DNA of 64,000 nucleotides from Lachnospiraceae bacterium. GTDB lineage: Bacteria > Bacillota > Clostridia > Lachnospirales > Lachnospiraceae. The DNA lies in the NCBI GenBank assembly GCA_022793195.1, contig JAAWCJ010000003.1, positions 1-64,000 on the forward strand, given 5' to 3'. Position numbers and translations under genes: made by a program. Positions 60,118 through 64,000 of the stretch are shown here, piece by piece. Below the pieces are notes generated by a model. It worked only from the letters and a program-made list of their open reading frames with translations, ran no database searches and had not been told where the DNA came from. Position 1 is the stretch's first letter. Each line of letters starts with the position of its first letter.

Positions 60118-61536
60118 ATGAAAAAGAAAAGACGGATAAAAGACTGGATGCTTGCAGCGGCGGCCCTTATTTTGACGGTGCTTCTGGCAGGCTGCGGCGA
60201 TAAAAAAACGGCGGCAACTATGTATCTGGTGCAGACGGAAGGGACAGTCGGCGTACAGGATGAGAAGGAAAAAGAAGTTTCCCTGATGGATAATCTGGGA
60301 CTGTACAGTGGATATCATGTGGGGACGAAAACCGAAAGCTATGCATGGATTACCCTGGATCAGGCAAAACTGACCAAGATGGATCAGGATAGTGAGATTG
60401 AGATTCAGAAGAGCAAAAATGAAAAAGAACTGGAAATAGATATAAAATCCGGAAGCATGTTTTTTAATGTTACGGAACCGCTTGGAGAAGATGAGTCCAT
60501 GGATATTCGGACCTCTTCGATGATTGCCGGTATCCGGGGCACCTGCGGATGGATGGAAGAGGGAGCGGAGGCTTGTCGGCTGGGACTTTTGGAAGGAACG
60601 GTGGAGTGCCGTATGCCGGAGGGGAACAGCGTGGTCATTACGGCCGGGCAGATGGCGGTTCTTCCTGCGGGAGCCCATGAGATCCAGGTAGTTCCGCTTT
60701 CCCCGGAGGAAATCCCTGGCTTTGTGCTGGATGAGGATCCAAAACTGCCGGATGATATGGGCCATGGGACAGAGACGGAAAGCACCGAAGAGAGCACGGA
60801 AAAAACTGCGCAAGAAGATGTGGCTGAGCAGTATTACGACCCGGAAGTGGGACTGGGGATGCCGGAGGTTCCGCAAGACGGGATTGAGAGGAAGATTCTG
60901 GAGGTAAAGGATGGAGAGGAGCTCAAAGAACTGGCTATGAATGAAGACCTTTCCAATACGGAAATTCACCTTGGGGAAGGGACTTACGAAGTACAGTATT
61001 TGAGTTTTCACGGATTTGAAAATCTTTCCATAATCGGAACAGGAAAGACCAGGCTGGTGGCGACAGGGGGAGATGAGTTGATCCTTTCGGCATCTAACTG
61101 CAAGAATCTTCTGCTGTACGGCTTAGTTATGGGCCACGACCTTCCCCCGGAGATATCGGAATGTACGGCCGGTGTGGTTCTTTTCCATAACTGTGAGGAT
61201 GTAAAGCTGGGGGGATGTGATATTTACGGATGCGGCCTGACCGGACTTTCCGGCAGTAGCAGCAGTATCACGGCGCTGAGGACCGTGATTCGGGACTGCA
61301 GCAGCGAGGCGCTGTACTGGCTGGGAGGAGACGGGGAACTTCGGTTTATGGAGTGTGCGTTTGTTGGAAACGGCGAAGCCCCTTTGTTTGGAGGTACTGC
61401 GGGCAACACGGTGTTTACACTGGAAAACTGTATTATGCAGGAAAATAAAAGCAGTGAAAAATACAAATTTTATGACAGGGCTGATGTTTCATGGGAGGAA
61501 AATGGCACACGGGAGAGTGGAAACAGCTGGCAATGA
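60118..61536 (+). CDS. FecR-domain lipoprotein with C-terminal beta-helix
   Basis: A 472-residue secreted protein. The signal peptide ends at the lipobox L-A-G-C ('LTVLLAGCGDKK'). A FecR-type domain follows (about 45-180), with 'TEGTVGVQDEKEKEVSLMDN', 'GYHVGTKTESYAWITLD', and 'SMIAGIRGTCGWMEE' as the typical end. Residues about 250-460 are a right-handed parallel beta-helix ('LENCIMQENKSS', 'LGGCDIYGCGLTGLSGSSSS'). ATG 60118 has GGGA at a good distance; ATG 60112 is also possible. It lies upstream of a two-component system; a role in sensing or surface binding is possible but not shown. Confidence 0.8.
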   Translation: MKKKRRIKDWMLAAAALILTVLLAGCGDKKTAATMYLVQTEGTVGVQDEKEKEVSLMDNLGLYSGYHVGTKTESYAWITLDQAKLTKMDQDSEIEIQKSKNEKELEIDIKSGSMFFNVTEPLGEDESMDIRTSSMIAGIRGTCGWMEEGAEACRLGLLEGTVECRMPEGNSVVITAGQMAVLPAGAHEIQVVPLSPEEIPGFVLDEDPKLPDDMGHGTETESTEESTEKTAQEDVAEQYYDPEVGLGMPEVPQDGIERKILEVKDGEELKELAMNEDLSNTEIHLGEGTYEVQYLSFHGFENLSIIGTGKTRLVATGGDELILSASNCKNLLLYGLVMGHDLPPEISECTAGVVLFHNCEDVKLGGCDIYGCGLTGLSGSSSSITALRTVIRDCSSEALYWLGGDGELRFMECAFVGNGEAPLFGGTAGNTVFTLENCIMQENKSSEKYKFYDRADVSWEENGTRESGNSWQ

Positions 61537-61638
61537 CAAAAATATGGCCTTTTACAACATTTTGCTTAAGAAAGGAAGAAATCCGTAAGATATAAATAAG
61601 GTGCAGTCAACCGGAGTTACTTAAAGGAGATGGCATAT

Positions 61639-62337
61639 ATGATACGGATTGCAGTCTGTGATGATGAATCGGTAATGTGCAGGCAGCTTGCCCAGATGAT
61701 ATCTGCAAAGCTTAAAAAATGGGAGGAAGAGTTTGTGATTACCTGTTATACCAGCGCAGTCCGTCTGATTCTTTCTCCTTTGGATTTTGATATGATTTTT
61801 CTGGACATCCAGATGCCTGGAATAAACGGAGTGGAACTGGCAAAGAAACTACGCAAAAAGGAATTTAACGGAATTCTGATTTTTGTGACAGTACTGACGG
61901 AATGTATGCCGGACGCATTTGAAGTGGAAGCCATGGATTACCTTTGTAAGCCGGTTGACGAGGCGCGTCTGGAGCGGACGCTTCTTCGCAGCCTGAAACG
62001 TCTGAGCCTAAAAGAAGAAAAAGGCTTTTTTGTCCGGGCACAGAATGGTTACAGGATGGTTAAGTTCAGCGAAGTTTATTATTGTGAAGTCATGAACCGG
62101 AAAATTCATCTTCATATGAGACAGGATGTCATTGAGTATTATGGGAAAATGAAAGACCTGGAACAGCAGACATTGCCTTACCTGATTCGTTGCCACAGGA
62201 GTTTTTTGGTGAATCCCGTTTACTTGCAGGAATACAAAGGCGGGCAGGTGACTTTGGAAAACGGAGCGCAGATTCCTGTGTCAAAAAGTTATCACCGGAT
62301 ATTTATGGAGCGGATGTTGCACAGTATTGATGGGTAA
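61639..62337 (+). CDS. LytTR-family response regulator
   Basis: A 232-residue regulator. The receiver domain has the acidic pair in 'CDDESVM', phospho-acceptor D56 in 'FLDIQMPGINGVEL' and K104 in 'YLCKPVDEARLE'. The C-terminal 100 residues are a LytTR DNA-binding domain ('LPYLIRCHRSFLVNPVYL', 'QIPVSKSYHRIF'). ATG 61639 has AAAGGAGA nine bases upstream; ATG 61630 overlaps that site. With the GHKL kinase that follows it forms an AgrA/AgrC-type pair. Such pairs often control quorum sensing, bacteriocins or virulence, but no AgrB/AgrD is seen here. Confidence 0.92.
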   Translation: MIRIAVCDDESVMCRQLAQMISAKLKKWEEEFVITCYTSAVRLILSPLDFDMIFLDIQMPGINGVELAKKLRKKEFNGILIFVTVLTECMPDAFEVEAMDYLCKPVDEARLERTLLRSLKRLSLKEEKGFFVRAQNGYRMVKFSEVYYCEVMNRKIHLHMRQDVIEYYGKMKDLEQQTLPYLIRCHRSFLVNPVYLQEYKGGQVTLENGAQIPVSKSYHRIFMERMLHSIDG

Positions 62338-62366
62338 TAAAAGTTTAGGGTTGCGGGAGGAAAGAA

Positions 62367-63728
62367 ATGGACTGGCTGTCTCAGGCGATTTCGGATGGAT
62401 TACCATATATCCGCTGGTATACGGTGATACCGGCTTTGTTGGGATACATGGTCGTACCGCTGATTGTTTTCCGTTTTTTTTGCCAGTATGCAGAAGCGCC
62501 GTTTAAATGGAGGCATGGTATTTTTTATATGGTCTTTTCTGCCGGTTTTTCTGTGTTGGAGCTTGGGCTGCAGTTGCCTGGAAGCATCGGGCTTTTTGGA
62601 GAAACTTTGCTGCTTATTTTTTGCGGCCGTGCATTTTCTAAAAAAAGCTGGATGGAAGCCTCCGCCGTTTCCGTTTTGCTCTTGTCGGTATTGAACGTCA
62701 GCAACAGTATGATACGCTGGCTGGATCACAGAATCATTGCGCCGGTAATTTTGAGTCATAATATATTTGTCATCCCTTCCGATACCATCAGGGAGAGCCT
62801 GAGAATCTTTATCGTATCTTGCATTTTAATCGCAATATTGAAAAGATTCCGGGAAAGCATCAGGTACACAAACCGGCAGGCGCTGCTGCAGCTGACGGTT
62901 CCCGTCTTTTTTATATCGCTGGTGGGGAGAATGATACAGGATTCCATTTACGGAAAAGGGGAAGCGGCCATATGGGATCCCAGGACGGGGGAGGTGGAAA
63001 TACTTCCCAATATCAATATTAATTATTGGGAATTGTTTTTCATACAAGTATTTTCATGTCTTTGCTTTTTTTCCATATTGTTTGCCTATCATAAGATTAC
63101 GGGGATTTTGCAGACAGAGCAGAAATTGCGTCTGCTTGAACAACAGGCAAAACAGCAGAGGCAGTATCTCCAGGAAGCAAAAATGCGGGAACAAAAGACG
63201 CGTTCTTTCCGACATGACATTAAAAATCATCTGGCCGTACTGGCAGGGCTGTTGAAAAGGGGGCAGACAGACGAGGCATGTCGTTACCTGTCCTGCCTGG
63301 AAGAACTTTCGGCAGAACTTTCCTATCCGGTGCATACGGGTGAAGCGGCAGTAGATGTGCTGCTTGGAAGTAAGCTTTCTGCCGCAAAGGAAAAGAAAAT
63401 CCGTATTTCCTGTGAAGTGGAGCTCCCGAAGATTGAAGGCATGACAGACTTGGAATGGTGCATAATCCTTTCCAATGCCCTTGATAATGCGGTAAGGGCT
63501 TGTGACGAGGTTTCGGAAGAGGAAAAATATATTGAAATAAACAGCAGGAGGAAGGGGAATTTTTACCTGCTCCTCGTGGAAAACAGCTGCAGTCACAAGA
63601 TTCAGGGCGTGGTGAAAGAAGGTGTTGGGCTTTCCAACATCAGGAGCGTTGTGGAAAAGCATCAGGGAATCATGGAAACAGAAGTCTCCCGGGGGAGATA
63701 TAAACTGAACTTGCTTTTTGTAATATAA
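62367..63728 (+). CDS. GHKL-domain sensor histidine kinase (AgrC-like)
   Basis: A 453-residue membrane kinase. Six or so helices occupy residues 1-240. A coiled-coil leads to the H-box 'FRHDIKNHLAVLAGLL' with H283, and the GHKL ATPase has the N-box 'NALDNAVRACDE' (N370, N374) and the G-box 'GVGLSNIRSVVEKHQG'. GGGAGGAAAG precedes ATG 62367. It phosphorylates the LytTR regulator at 61639. The ligand is unknown. Confidence 0.92.
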   Translation: MDWLSQAISDGLPYIRWYTVIPALLGYMVVPLIVFRFFCQYAEAPFKWRHGIFYMVFSAGFSVLELGLQLPGSIGLFGETLLLIFCGRAFSKKSWMEASAVSVLLLSVLNVSNSMIRWLDHRIIAPVILSHNIFVIPSDTIRESLRIFIVSCILIAILKRFRESIRYTNRQALLQLTVPVFFISLVGRMIQDSIYGKGEAAIWDPRTGEVEILPNININYWELFFIQVFSCLCFFSILFAYHKITGILQTEQKLRLLEQQAKQQRQYLQEAKMREQKTRSFRHDIKNHLAVLAGLLKRGQTDEACRYLSCLEELSAELSYPVHTGEAAVDVLLGSKLSAAKEKKIRISCEVELPKIEGMTDLEWCIILSNALDNAVRACDEVSEEEKYIEINSRRKGNFYLLLVENSCSHKIQGVVKEGVGLSNIRSVVEKHQGIMETEVSRGRYKLNLLFVI

Positions 63729-63729
63729 A

Positions 63730-63773
63730 GGGGCACTGGACATACACAAATTCCGATATTTTGCAACAGCCCC
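63730..63773. repeat. dispersed intergenic repeat, copy at 63.7 kb
   Basis: GGGGCACTGGACATAC... to TTTTGCAACAGCCCC aligns closely with the last 45 bases of the 8010-8098 repeat (GGGGCACCGGGCATGT... TTTTGCGACAGCCC). AAAGGGGC/GCCCCTTT can also pair across it, so it may serve as a terminator of the kinase gene. Confidence 0.65.
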
Positions 63774-63930
63774 TTTATTTACAACATAGTAGCGTTTCTT
63801 CACATCAATGTGATGATTTTGAGGGAATCTTTCGGCGATATAGAAAGAGTAAAGAGAAACCGGAACGTATCCGGTAAAATCACAGTTCCTTTCGTGGAGG
63901 GAACAATAGAACGGACAGGAGGAAATGAAC

Positions 63931-64000
63931 ATGAATGTAAACGCTATGGCAGGAGCAGGGTATGGCGCCGGTGTAGGCGGCGTTTCCGGCGGCGGAGACA
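63931..64000 (+). CDS. hypothetical protein, N-terminal part (gene runs off the window)
   Basis: ATG 63931 follows ACAGGAGGA at eight bases and opens 'MNVNAMAGAGYGAGVGGVSG', Gly/Ala-rich, with no stop before the window end. ATG 63925 is closer to the site and less likely. No signal peptide is visible. The family cannot be named from 23 residues. Confidence 0.6.
   Translation, partial: MNVNAMAGAGYGAGVGGVSGGGD

Noticed and set aside
63795-63835. Sigma-D-like promoter (GGCGATAT) before the last partial gene
   Set aside because: The -35 TAAA element is absent at the required distance.
1-64000. tRNA, rRNA, CRISPR array, insertion sequence or prophage
   Set aside because: I looked for cloverleaf-like clusters, rRNA segments, regularly spaced repeats, transposase and phage structural genes and found none.

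Overview
The window looks like a chromosomal segment of an anaerobic, probably spore-forming clostridium of the Lachnospiraceae type. The support is strong AGGAGG-type ribosome binding sites, the dnaX-ybaB-recR block, a Csp gene with a long leader, a secreted trigger-factor-like lipoprotein, DUF362 ferredoxin, PadR/DUF2812, HxlR and AgrC/LytTR regulators, and no rRNA or tRNA genes. Most of the window is moderate-GC core DNA. Two visibly AT-richer inserts (about 600-4800 and 33100-40260) carry defence genes.

Layout. 1-591 is the 3' end of a DUF4143-type ATPase. 684-4785 encodes a large STAND-like NTPase with a nuclease-like N terminus, split into two overlapping frames; it resembles antiviral STAND (Avs) proteins. 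4983-13341 is housekeeping DNA: a low-molecular-weight phosphatase, a processive glycosyltransferase, an iron-linked group (DUF134-NifX fusion, FeoB-associated Cys-rich protein, DtxR-family repressor), phosphopentomutase, a DUF975/CmpB membrane protein and a DUF362 ferredoxin. 13441-18353 holds a Cys-rich protein behind a possible sigma-K promoter, a coiled-coil protein and a MoxR/VWA pair. 18480-25266 carries a LacI regulator, a PadR/DUF2812/ABC-exporter operon and a membrane glycerophosphodiesterase. 25378-27074 is Csp plus the trigger-factor-like lipoprotein.

27378-30323 is the most distinctive metabolic locus: a divergent HxlR repressor, a short peptide with six ACG[AS] motifs, a radical SAM/SPASM maturase and an MDR-type oxidoreductase. 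This matches the poorly understood ACGX RiPP class. It is followed by a decayed SIR2 gene and an LtaS-like sulfatase. 33133-40255 is a complete type I restriction-modification operon (hsdR, hsdS, hsdM) with an embedded PrrC/RloC-like ATPase, a candidate suicide anticodon nuclease. 40506-44799 (minus strand) is a five-gene sugar operon (cupin, TIM-barrel isomerase, RpiB-like, DhaK, DhaL) that fits tetrose (erythrulose) catabolism. 45284-49138 is PFK, dnaX, ybaB and recR.

49294-50100 has no convincing gene but has a promoter, many local hairpins and an intrinsic terminator: a candidate 0.8-kb structured noncoding RNA. 50162-54296 (minus strand) is a signalling operon joining a CHASE2 adenylate/guanylate cyclase, an MBL hydrolase and a GAF/HD-GYP phosphodiesterase. 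54838-60021 is a HyuA/HyuB hydantoinase-type operon with a structured leader and an NhaC antiporter interrupted by an in-frame TAG. 60118-63728 is a FecR/beta-helix lipoprotein followed by a LytTR/GHKL two-component system. Another gene starts at the window edge. A family of short dispersed repeats sharing a TTTTGCRRCAGCCCC-like core sits at four intergenic sites, and a second hairpin repeat occurs at 5455 and 27830.
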